A stretch of DNA of 64,000 nt, taken from positions 62,001-126,000 of the forward strand of contig NZ_RJTM01000068.1 of assembly GCF_003725735.1 (NCBI RefSeq), written 5' to 3'. The stretch is from Sinomicrobium pectinilyticum (GTDB lineage: Bacteria > Bacteroidota > Bacteroidia > Flavobacteriales > Flavobacteriaceae). The notes under the pieces were generated by a model. It was not told the origin of the DNA, searched no databases, and worked only from the letters and a program-made list of their open reading frames with translations. Each line of letters opens with the position of its first letter. The first letter of the stretch is position 1. The position numbers and the translations under genes are program-made. Below, piece after piece: positions 20,178 through 28,487 of this stretch.

Positions 20178-20801
20178 ATGAAAAGAAACTACAAGGAAGC
20201 GGATGAAACATCATTATTGATCCTGATTAAGCAGAATGAGGGAGAGCATGCCTTTCGGGAACTTTTTTACCGGTATCAGGACAGGTTATATCGTTACAAC
20301 CAGAAGATACTCCGTAACCGTGAAGCCAGTGAGGAAATTCTGCAGGATGTTTTCGTGAAGGTGTGGAATTACCGTCATCAGATCGATGAATCCAGGGACT
20401 TTTCTTTCCTTCTTTTTAAAATCGCAAAAAATACCATAATCAATTATTTAAAGTCTCACAAGGCAAAACAACAACTTGCTCCGGAAACTATAAGTACTTT
20501 GGCAACTCATATATGTCCGGAAGAGACCATGATCTGGCAACAATATACTGCTATGCTGGATAAGGCTATTGCAGAACTCCCGGAACGCTGCCGTATTGTT
20601 TTTGAAAAGAGCAGGCTTGAAGGCAAATCTTATGAAGAAATAGCAGAAGACCTCGGTATTTCACGGAATACCGTCCGCTTGCAGATCATCAAGTCATTAA
20701 AGCTTATAAAAAGTTATTTTAACCATCATCCGGAAATGGATGTGGTATTCTCCCTCCTGTTGTCTTTAGCATCCTTATTTACGGTTTTTAAAGGATTTTA
20801 A
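20178..20801 (+). CDS. FecI-like ECF RNA polymerase sigma factor (module A)
   Basis: A 207-residue sigma-70 family protein. Region 2 is at about 20-90 (AFRELFYRYQDRLYRYNQKI, EEILQDVFVKVW). Region 4 is at about 125-180 (LPERCRIVFEKSRLEGKSYEEIAEDLGIS and NTVRLQI, the -35-recognising helix-turn-helix). After region 4 there is an unusual tail with an uninterrupted hydrophobic stretch (VVFSLLLSLASLFTVF). A FecR anti-sigma gene follows and then an STN-type SusC, the standard trans-envelope signalling order: substrate binding by SusC is passed through FecR to free or activate the sigma factor, which transcribes the susC operon. Confidence 0.93.
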   Translation: MKRNYKEADETSLLILIKQNEGEHAFRELFYRYQDRLYRYNQKILRNREASEEILQDVFVKVWNYRHQIDESRDFSFLLFKIAKNTIINYLKSHKAKQQLAPETISTLATHICPEETMIWQQYTAMLDKAIAELPERCRIVFEKSRLEGKSYEEIAEDLGISRNTVRLQIIKSLKLIKSYFNHHPEMDVVFSLLLSLASLFTVFKGF

Positions 20802-20888
20802 ACCGGTATGGAACCGGATCTATACCCGGACTAAGGTTTTTTTATACTGAAAAATAAAAAAATCCGGAAACGGAATAGACCTCTCCTG

Positions 20889-21920
20889 ATGTTTTGTTGT
20901 ATTTATAAGAAAACCCCGAAGTTGAAACCAGATAGAGACGGCATATTGCAAAAATATTTTTCAGGACAATGCACTTCCGAAGAAAAACAGTTTGTCGAAG
21001 AGTGTATATTAAACAAGGATAATGTTCTGCTGGATGACTACCTCAGTGCCGAATGGGATGCCTGTGCGGGAAAAAGAGTGAACCCGGTGCCGGAAGCCGA
21101 CCGGCGCTATAAAAGCATCAATAAGAGGATACGTAAAAAACGGGATACGGACAGGAGGAGAATATGGGGTGTGGCCGCTTCCGTAATCGCATTGCTGGGG
21201 ATTACGGGGTATTTTTTAATGCAGTTGTTCTACCCGGTACCCGGGAAACAGCTTGTAGTTAGCACAGGAGCCGGGGAGCAGAGAGAAGTGATTTTACCGG
21301 ACAGTACCGTAGTGTGGCTTAATTGTGTATCGTCCATTACTTACCCGGAGTCTTTTAGCGGGGACTACAGAGAAGTAAAGGTTAATGGAGAAGCTCTCTT
21401 TGAAGTTACCAAAAACCCGCACAGACCTTTTGTTGTGAATTTTAACGAACATTATACCAAAGTATTGGGGACCGTGTTCACGGTAAGATCTTACCCGGGG
21501 GAACACAATGATATGGTAACCCTTGTGGAAGGCAGTATAGCGGTAGGGGAAAAACAACCCGATGTCCTGAAAGAATATGCGGTATTGATTCCCGGCGAAC
21601 GTATTACCATTTCCGACAGTATCGAAAACAACTTCGCCAGGAGTAGAATACAAGATATAGCTTCAGTCGCTTCTTGGAAGAGCGGGGAACTTCGCTTTCA
21701 TAAAACACCTTTGAATATGGTAGCCAAAGACCTTCAGCGATGGTATGGCAGGGATATCATACTGGAAAAAAGAGGGCAACACGCCGTAAATGGCAATATG
21801 ACCCTGACCTCGATAATTAAGCCCGGAACAGGACTGGAAGAAGTCCTGGAAATATTGAGTCTTACCCACAAAATAGCATATACCCGCAAAGGAGACAAAA
21901 TAATAATAACCTCTAAATAA
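20889..21920 (+). CDS. FecR-family anti-sigma/sigma regulator (module A)
   Basis: A 343-residue protein with a cytoplasmic N-terminal part (1-91, sigma-binding), a single membrane span (about 92-115), a periplasmic FecR domain (about 125-220; PDSTVVWLNCVSSITYPESF, VNGEALFEVTKNPHRPFVV, KVLGTVFTVRSYP) and a C-terminal DUF4974-type domain (about 270-343; LRFHKTPLNMVAKDLQRWYG) that contacts the STN domain of the receptor. It sits 87 bases after the sigma gene and before the STN-SusC gene, so it is the signal relay of this module. Confidence 0.93.
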   Translation: MFCCIYKKTPKLKPDRDGILQKYFSGQCTSEEKQFVEECILNKDNVLLDDYLSAEWDACAGKRVNPVPEADRRYKSINKRIRKKRDTDRRRIWGVAASVIALLGITGYFLMQLFYPVPGKQLVVSTGAGEQREVILPDSTVVWLNCVSSITYPESFSGDYREVKVNGEALFEVTKNPHRPFVVNFNEHYTKVLGTVFTVRSYPGEHNDMVTLVEGSIAVGEKQPDVLKEYAVLIPGERITISDSIENNFARSRIQDIASVASWKSGELRFHKTPLNMVAKDLQRWYGRDIILEKRGQHAVNGNMTLTSIIKPGTGLEEVLEILSLTHKIAYTRKGDKIIITSK

Positions 21921-21964
21921 AATATATATGAAATAAACCTACCAGAGTAGCACACGAAGAGTCC

Positions 21965-22017
21965 TGTAGAAAAACAGCGAAAGTGGTACCAGCACTTTCG
22001 CTGAGAAGTTTTCTACA
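21965..22017 (+). promoter_or_regulatory. Two-tier stem-loop between fecR and the STN-SusC gene
   Basis: The inner stem CAGCGAAAGTG (21975-21985) pairs perfectly with CACTTTCGCTG (21993-22003) around a 7-base loop. The outer stem TGTAGAAAA (21965-21973) pairs with TTTTCTACA (22009-22017), separated from the inner stem by one and five unpaired bases. It lies 45 bases after fecR and 56 bases before the SusC start. With no T-run it is not a classical terminator. It could stabilise or attenuate the susC mRNA, or mark the boundary between constitutive sigma/fecR and induced susCD transcription. Confidence 0.65.
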
Positions 22018-22072
22018 AAGGATTACTTATTCCTAAAAAGAAACAAATAATACAGAAAATTTCATCAAAATT

Positions 22073-25000
22073 ATGAAAAAAATAATAATGCGCTTTCGTG
22101 CCGGAATACTTTTTATGGGCATATTCTGGCTGAGCGCAGGTTTTTCCGTGAAGGCAGAAAACAGGCAGTCCGACCTCGATAAAATTAAAATTTCGGTCTC
22201 CTTCCTGGAAATTCACCTCGCAGAAGCTCTCGAAGCCATAGGAGAGAAGAGCAACCTGGGAATCACCTTTAATGACGCCGATATTCGTCAGGATAAAAAG
22301 ATCTCTTACAAGGCAATAAATACGTCAGCTCAGAAAATACTCAAAGATGTGCTGAGGGGGACCGGGCTCCATTTCCGGCTGCACGGAGAAAATATCATCA
22401 TTTATAAAGATCAGGAACAGACAATAGAAGGAAAGGTTTACGACAGCGGGATTGACGAACCACTGATGGGGGCCACCATTAGTGTTCCCGAAACAGGCTC
22501 GGGAACGACTTCCGGTTTTAACGGGGAATTTTCTTTGCAGGCAGATAATTTTCCGGTAAAAATCCGTATTGCCTACCTTGGGTATGAAACCCGGGAAATT
22601 ACCGTATCCTCACCTGTTAGCGATCTTGAAATTATGCTTGTCCCGGTTAACGAAGAACTGAAAGAAGTGGTGGTTACCGCATTGGGGATCTCGCGCGAAG
22701 AAAAGAGCCTGGGATATGCCGTTGGTGAAGTAAGCGGGATATCTGTGAACGAGAGCAAAAGGATGAATATCACCAATGCACTTGCAGGTAAGGTAGCCGG
22801 GGTACAGATTCGCAATGTGAGTTCCGATCCGGGTTCGTCTTCCCTCATAACCATCAGAGGTGCCTCTTCCATAAACGGGGATAATCAGCCCTTATTTGTA
22901 ATAGACGGAATTCCGGTAAACTCCAATAACCAGAATGCAGAGTCGTCGGGAGAAGGGTATGTGGACTATGGAAACACTTCCATGGATATCAGTCCCGATG
23001 ATATTGCCGAGATTACGGTACTGAAAGGAGCGGCAGCCGCACTTTACGGTTCGCGTGCGGCCAACGGGGTCATCCTGATCACAACCAAAAAGGGCAGGAA
23101 CGGAAAAAAAGGACTGGGAATAAGTTATAATTCGGCCGTAAAAATCGATAAGGCCTGGCTGTATCCCGATTTTCAGAATGAATTTGCAGCGGGCTCGGAC
23201 ATTCTTGCCGTAGATGAGAATGGTATTCCCGTAGCTACGGGAACGGCTACCTGGGGGCCGCGTATCGAACCGGGAGTACAGGCAGTACAAACCCTTCCGG
23301 GAGGGAAAACCACCGTTGCGGAACTCAGGGCATATCCCGACAGGTACAAAGACTTTTTCGACCTGGGATATACCCTTACCAATAATATATCGGTGACCGG
23401 GAATTACGATAAAGGTAGTTTCAGGCTTTCTTACACCAATCTGCAGAATGAGGGCATTGTTCCGGGGACCAACTACAAGAAAAACGGTTTTAACCTGAAT
23501 TCTATCTATAAAATATCTGACGACCTCAGTGTTTCTGCGATGGCCAATTTTAGTATTGCAGACAGTGACAACAGGCCCACACAGGGTAAATCCGGGGAGA
23601 GTGACAACGCTACCGAAGTAATTTACCGCCTGACGCCAAATACCAATATCAAGGATTATAAATCGTATTGGGAAGAAGGGCTGGAAGGATTACAGCAGAA
23701 AACGCTGGACGGCGGTGACAACCCGTATTTTACCGCTTTTGAACAACGAAATCAATTCCATAGGAACAGGTTATTCGGAAAATTACAGTTGAATTACAAG
23801 ATCAATGAGACCATGAACCTGCAATTCCGCTCGGGGATAGATACCTACCAGGAACAGCGGGTCACAAAAAGGGCTTTCAGCAGCCTGGAATTTCCCAATG
23901 GGGCTTATGGCAATAAGGTCATGGGATTTACCGAGACCAATCTCGATGCATTGTTCACCTATACCCCTGAAATAGAAGGGGATTTTGATGCCAGTATATC
24001 GGCAGGTGCTAACCGGATGGACCAGAAGCAGTATTATACCCGGGCATTTTCCGGTCAGTTGGAGATCCCGCAGTTCTATAACATTTCCAACGCTGCTGCC
24101 GGATCGGTAGAGAACAGTGACGGGCATAGCCGCAAGCGTATTAACAGTGTGTACGGGCTTATGCAACTCGCCTATGGGGACTTCCTGTTTCTCGACCTGT
24201 CGGCCCGGAACGACTGGTCCAGTACGCTTCCCCCTCAAAACAATTCTTATTTTTATCCATCCGCCTCTCTGAGTTTTATTTTTTCGGAGGCTTTCCATTT
24301 GAATTCCCGCGTGTTTTCCTTCGGAAGATTCCGGATGAGCTGGTCTGAGGTAGGGAACGACACCTCTCCTTACCAGTTGACCAATACGTATGGATTTGAC
24401 GATTGGGGAGACCTGAAGCTTGCACAGAACAATCAGACACTGAAGAATAACCATTTAAAACCGGAAAAAACAAGGGTGATAGAACTCGGTTTCGACCTGC
24501 GGTGGTTGCAAAACCGCTTAGGACTGGACGTGGCCTTGTATCGCAACAAGACGTTCAACCAGATCATAAGTCTTCCGATTGCCCAGAGTTCCGGGGGGAC
24601 CTCCAAGGTAATTAATGCCGGTGAAATACAGAACCAGGGTATAGAAATCACACTGAATGCCGCGCCTGTAAAAAGTTCTGATTTCTCCTGGGACCTTTCT
24701 GCCAATTTCAGTAAAAATGAAAACAAGGTCAATGCCCTGTACGGCGATATGGAAAGCATACAGCTGGGATCTGCAACCGGTATTTACCAGCGTTTGTATG
24801 TGAACGGGGCCATAGGTGATTTTTACGACCAGCGTACTCCGTTAAGGGTAGCATCCGGCCCGGATAAAGGACGATATATCCTGGAAGACGGTATGTTCGT
24901 AAGGGATAACAGTTGGGTGAAAACCGGGAACAGTACCCCTGATTTTACGATGGGGATGACCAACATCTTTAACTACAAAAACTTCAGGCTTGCCTTTACT

Positions 25001-25558
25001 GTCGATTGGAGCCAGGGAGGAGAATTTTATAACTACACGGCCAAAAACCTGATGTCCGACGGACGTATAGGGTTTACTACTGCTTACCGCGATCCGCAGA
25101 GCGGAGGGCTTAGCTTCGAATACGCCGGGATGCCACGTACCGACGGTGCCGTAATCCCGGGTGTTATCCTGAACGAAGACGGCACGTACCGGGAAAATGA
25201 TGTGGCGCTTCCGGCTCCGTATTATTACGGGGAATACTGGGATTACGAGGAATTCCATATGTCAACCGCCACTTATATAAAACTTCGGGAACTCAGTTTC
25301 GGATATACGTTCAGGAATATCCGGTGGGCCGATAATCTTTCTGTCGATCTTATAGGCAATGATCTTATCAGCTGGTTTGCCTACAAGACCAAACATAACC
25401 GCGATGGTTTTGTGACCGGAGATTACGATAAAGGTTACGATCCCGAAACCCAGAATTACCTTTCTTCTGCCGGCCCTCTGGGCATTACCCAGGGAGTGTC
25501 TGCCTGGCAATTACCGGCTACCCGAAGTATAGGAATCAAATTAAGTGCTAATTTCTAA
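22073..25558 (+). CDS. STN-containing SusC/FecA-type TonB-dependent transducer (module A)
   Basis: A 1161-residue receptor. It has a signal peptide (about 1-28), an STN domain (about 45-115; SFLEIHLAEALEAIGEKSNL, LKDVLRGTGLHFRLHGENIIIY) that signals to FecR, a carboxypeptidase-regulatory-like domain (about 120-205; ITVSSPVSDLEI), the TonB motif EVVVTALG, a plug with NQPLFVIDGIPV and AALYGSRAANGVILITTKKG, and a long barrel ending SIGIKLSANF. Import specificity is inferred from the downstream genes, which encode phosphatase, ceramidase-like and phosphodiesterase proteins. A second ATG at codon 7 is possible. The SusD partner starts 11 bases downstream. Confidence 0.95.
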   Translation: MKKIIMRFRAGILFMGIFWLSAGFSVKAENRQSDLDKIKISVSFLEIHLAEALEAIGEKSNLGITFNDADIRQDKKISYKAINTSAQKILKDVLRGTGLHFRLHGENIIIYKDQEQTIEGKVYDSGIDEPLMGATISVPETGSGTTSGFNGEFSLQADNFPVKIRIAYLGYETREITVSSPVSDLEIMLVPVNEELKEVVVTALGISREEKSLGYAVGEVSGISVNESKRMNITNALAGKVAGVQIRNVSSDPGSSSLITIRGASSINGDNQPLFVIDGIPVNSNNQNAESSGEGYVDYGNTSMDISPDDIAEITVLKGAAAALYGSRAANGVILITTKKGRNGKKGLGISYNSAVKIDKAWLYPDFQNEFAAGSDILAVDENGIPVATGTATWGPRIEPGVQAVQTLPGGKTTVAELRAYPDRYKDFFDLGYTLTNNISVTGNYDKGSFRLSYTNLQNEGIVPGTNYKKNGFNLNSIYKISDDLSVSAMANFSIADSDNRPTQGKSGESDNATEVIYRLTPNTNIKDYKSYWEEGLEGLQQKTLDGGDNPYFTAFEQRNQFHRNRLFGKLQLNYKINETMNLQFRSGIDTYQEQRVTKRAFSSLEFPNGAYGNKVMGFTETNLDALFTYTPEIEGDFDASISAGANRMDQKQYYTRAFSGQLEIPQFYNISNAAAGSVENSDGHSRKRINSVYGLMQLAYGDFLFLDLSARNDWSSTLPPQNNSYFYPSASLSFIFSEAFHLNSRVFSFGRFRMSWSEVGNDTSPYQLTNTYGFDDWGDLKLAQNNQTLKNNHLKPEKTRVIELGFDLRWLQNRLGLDVALYRNKTFNQIISLPIAQSSGGTSKVINAGEIQNQGIEITLNAAPVKSSDFSWDLSANFSKNENKVNALYGDMESIQLGSATGIYQRLYVNGAIGDFYDQRTPLRVASGPDKGRYILEDGMFVRDNSWVKTGNSTPDFTMGMTNIFNYKNFRLAFTVDWSQGGEFYNYTAKNLMSDGRIGFTTAYRDPQSGGLSFEYAGMPRTDGAVIPGVILNEDGTYRENDVALPAPYYYGEYWDYEEFHMSTATYIKLRELSFGYTFRNIRWADNLSVDLIGNDLISWFAYKTKHNRDGFVTGDYDKGYDPETQNYLSSAGPLGITQGVSAWQLPATRSIGIKLSANF

Positions 25559-25569
25559 ATTGTCCAACC

Positions 25570-27057
25570 ATGCTGAAAAAGAGTTTATTTCTGGTCATAG
25601 TCCTGTTGGGGATGTGCAGATGTACCGATAATTTCGAAGAGATCAATACCAATCCGAATGATCCGGTAAATGTAGATGCTGCCTATTTAATGAGTTCGGT
25701 TATCGTAAATACGGCCTATAACCTTACCGAAGAGAATGTGGGTGGGGTCATGGGAATCCCTTCGCGATATGTTACCCGGGTTATTCATAATGGAGACGAT
25801 ACCTATCGGTGGGATGCCGAAAGCTGGGGGTTTGCGTTTAATAACCTGATCAACAACGAGGACCTTTTACAACAGGCAAGGGCAGAAGAGGACACCCATC
25901 TCGAAGCCATAGGGCTTATTATGAAAGGATATTTGTTCGGTATACTTACCGATACCTACGGAGATGTACCTTTTGAAAATGCCTTCGGGGCTCCCGGGGA
26001 AAATTATACTTCCGCATATAGTAGGCAGGAAGATGTATACAATACCATACTCGGATATTTTGACAGGGCCAATGCTCTCCTGCAGGAAGACGGACGTTTA
26101 TCGCTTTACGCTGCTTTCGACCCGATGTTCGAAGGAGATGTGCTCAAGTGGAGAAAACTGGCCAATTCACTGCATCTTCGTTACCTGTTGCGGATTTCCC
26201 AGAAGAATGAAGAAGCCCTTGATACCATGCAGATGATACTTAACAATAACGACAGGTATCCGCTCATTTTATCTAATGAGGACAATGCTTTTTTGCCGTA
26301 TCTCGGTGTAAGAAAGACCGACTCTTCTCCTCTGGGGTCCTATGACGGGGATTTTTATGACAGGAGGCCCAGTAAGATATTTGTGGATTTCCTGCTCGAA
26401 AGAAATGACCCCAGGTTGCCGGTCTGGGTGCGGCCTGTAGCCAATCCGGATGCCGGGACCGTAGACAATAACGAATACGTGGGATTGCCCCTGGCGATTT
26501 TCGGTGCTACAAACTACAACGGGACTACCAATCATCTCAATTACGAGTCCAGCAACTATTCTGAGTTCAGCAGTGTATTTCACGATGACAGCAATCCCTT
26601 GTTTAATGCCGTGATCTTTCCGGCCTGCGAAACCTATTTTATCCTTACCGAACTGGTGGAGGTACACAAACTCAATTATGGCGGAACCCCGGCCGGGGAA
26701 CTCTACCTCGAAGGGATCCGTACCTCCATGTCGCAATACCGGGTGGAGGCAGAAGCTGAAGCAACCGGTTACTACACCCAGTCTCTTGTGGCTTACGACG
26801 GAACCCTGGAGCAGATTCTCGCTCAAAAATGGGTGAGTATGCTGTTTGTGGGCGGGTCGGAGACCTGGTTTGATCACAGGCGGACCGGGTATCCCGTTTT
26901 TCCTTTCGGGGACCTTTCCATCCGTGACGAAATACCATACCGGATGCCCTATCCTGCTGATGAAGCCAGCTATAATGCAGAAAATTATGAGCAGGCTATT
27001 GAGAACCAGGGCTGGTCCGATGATAGTAATTATGAAAAAATGTGGCTATTGAAATAA
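25570..27057 (+). CDS. SusD/RagB-family lipoprotein, SusD-like_2 subtype (module A)
   Basis: A 495-residue lipoprotein. The signal ends at CRC (Cys about 19) followed by TDNFEEINTNPNDP, the characteristic start of the SusD-like_2 subgroup, with DAAYLMSSVIVNTAYNL shortly after. The TDTYGDVPFENAFGA motif and the C-terminal HRRTGYPVFPFGD segment are also subgroup features. It is the surface substrate-binding lid for the upstream STN-SusC. The next gene follows within 20 bases, so transport and hydrolase genes are probably one transcript. Confidence 0.93.
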   Translation: MLKKSLFLVIVLLGMCRCTDNFEEINTNPNDPVNVDAAYLMSSVIVNTAYNLTEENVGGVMGIPSRYVTRVIHNGDDTYRWDAESWGFAFNNLINNEDLLQQARAEEDTHLEAIGLIMKGYLFGILTDTYGDVPFENAFGAPGENYTSAYSRQEDVYNTILGYFDRANALLQEDGRLSLYAAFDPMFEGDVLKWRKLANSLHLRYLLRISQKNEEALDTMQMILNNNDRYPLILSNEDNAFLPYLGVRKTDSSPLGSYDGDFYDRRPSKIFVDFLLERNDPRLPVWVRPVANPDAGTVDNNEYVGLPLAIFGATNYNGTTNHLNYESSNYSEFSSVFHDDSNPLFNAVIFPACETYFILTELVEVHKLNYGGTPAGELYLEGIRTSMSQYRVEAEAEATGYYTQSLVAYDGTLEQILAQKWVSMLFVGGSETWFDHRRTGYPVFPFGDLSIRDEIPYRMPYPADEASYNAENYEQAIENQGWSDDSNYEKMWLLK

Positions 27058-27074
27058 AACAAATACACTTCAAA

Positions 27075-28487
27075 ATGAAAATATCCTATATCTTTTTCGG
27101 AATGCTTATTGTTTTTTTGACAGGTTGTTCCGATAGTAAAACAAAAAATTCACATGACCATGTCCACTCCGGGCATGACCATACCCCGTACAGTGCCCAG
27201 GATACCGTATGGAGCCATAAGCTTATCTTTCCCAGCAAGGTGCCTGACAGGATTATTCTTAACCTTACGGAACATCCGGAATCGTCCATAGCGGTGAACT
27301 GGCGTACCGATCAGCAGACAGACAGTGGGTTTGTACAGATAGCTGTGGCCACCGACGGGCCCGAATTTTCACTCGACGGAGTGAGAACCGTAAGAGCAGA
27401 AACCGAGGTTTTCGAAAACAAGAATGAAAAACATAAGGAACCTTTGGTTAAAGCCAATTATCACAGTGCGGTAATAGATGACCTGAACCCAGCTACTACA
27501 TATGTCTACCGCGTAGGTTACGGAGGAGATGATGACAGGTTGTGGAGTGAATGGTTTCAGACTACCACGGCCTCGGACCGGGACAATGACGCCTTTGGTT
27601 TTATCTATTTCGGCGATGCCCAGAACGAATTGAAATCCATGTGGAGCAGGGTTATCCGGAGTTCTTACGCCAAATTTCCGAAGGTGAATTTTATGTTGCA
27701 CGCGGGTGACCTGGTCAATGACCGGGACAGTAACCTGGAGTGGGGCGAATGGTTTTATGCAGGCAGTTTTATTCATGCTACCATACCGGGGATCATGACC
27801 CCCGGCAACCACGAATACCGGAAAGAAGTACTGAGTTCGCTGTGGCGCCCCCAGTTCAACCTGCCGCAGAATGGCCCGCTCGATGAAATAAGGGAAACCT
27901 GTTATTATGTCGATTACCAGAATACCCGGATCATCTCCATAGATGCCGTGTCTTTTGACGATAAGGAACATTCCAGGAAGGCACAGGGGCAATGGCTGGA
28001 TTCCATACTGACCAACAACCCGAAAAAATGGTCGGTCATATTCTTGCACTATCCCGTTTTGTCAGTAGCCAAAAAACGGGGAGAAGACAATTTAAACCTG
28101 AAAACAGTACTAAAACCCATTATAGACAAGCATAAGGTAGACCTGGTGCTTACGGGGCATGATCATACCTATGCCCGTGGAGAAGTTAAAAACCTGGGAA
28201 GCGGGATCACAGCAACGGACGACACCGGAACGATCTATGCCGTATCGGTGAGCGGGCCCAAAATGTACGATTCGGAAAAAGCCGACTGGATGCAGAGAAG
28301 AGGAGAGTACACCCAGCTGTTCCAGATTATTACGGTAGACGGGGATAGGCTTTCCTATACTTCCTATACTCCTTTGGGAAAAGTCTATGACGCCTTTGAA
28401 CTGGTTAAACGCAACGGTAAAAAACAACTGATCAATAAAATACCGGACACTCCGGAGCGAATGAAAAAAGATTTTATTTCCGAATGA
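27075..28487 (+). CDS. Purple-acid-phosphatase-like metallophosphoesterase lipoprotein with His-rich N-terminus
   Basis: About 470 residues starting MKISYIFFG. Lipobox FLTGC (Cys18) is followed by a His-rich stretch, HDHVHSGHDH (27-36), a likely metal-binding tether. An N-terminal fibronectin-like PAP domain (about 60-165; SIAVNWRTDQQTDSGFVQIA) precedes the metallophosphoesterase domain (about 175-430) with ordered metal-ligand motifs GDAQNE, HAGDLVNDRD, GNHEY, HYPV and GHDHTYARG. The family hydrolyses phosphomonoesters or diesters with a binuclear metal centre outside the cytoplasm. The C-terminus overlaps the next start in an ATGA, so expression is coupled to the ceramidase-like gene. Confidence 0.9.
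   Translation: MKISYIFFGMLIVFLTGCSDSKTKNSHDHVHSGHDHTPYSAQDTVWSHKLIFPSKVPDRIILNLTEHPESSIAVNWRTDQQTDSGFVQIAVATDGPEFSLDGVRTVRAETEVFENKNEKHKEPLVKANYHSAVIDDLNPATTYVYRVGYGGDDDRLWSEWFQTTTASDRDNDAFGFIYFGDAQNELKSMWSRVIRSSYAKFPKVNFMLHAGDLVNDRDSNLEWGEWFYAGSFIHATIPGIMTPGNHEYRKEVLSSLWRPQFNLPQNGPLDEIRETCYYVDYQNTRIISIDAVSFDDKEHSRKAQGQWLDSILTNNPKKWSVIFLHYPVLSVAKKRGEDNLNLKTVLKPIIDKHKVDLVLTGHDHTYARGEVKNLGSGITATDDTGTIYAVSVSGPKMYDSEKADWMQRRGEYTQLFQIITVDGDRLSYTSYTPLGKVYDAFELVKRNGKKQLINKIPDTPERMKKDFISE

Noticed and set aside
20802-20888. Possible terminator between the module A sigma and fecR genes
   Set aside because: Only an imperfect CCGGTAT/ATACCCGG stem is present, and the two genes are expected to be cotranscribed.
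23783-24454. 223-codon minus-strand frame inside the STN-SusC gene
   Set aside because: The plus strand encodes a continuous receptor barrel here; the antisense product has no recognisable domain.
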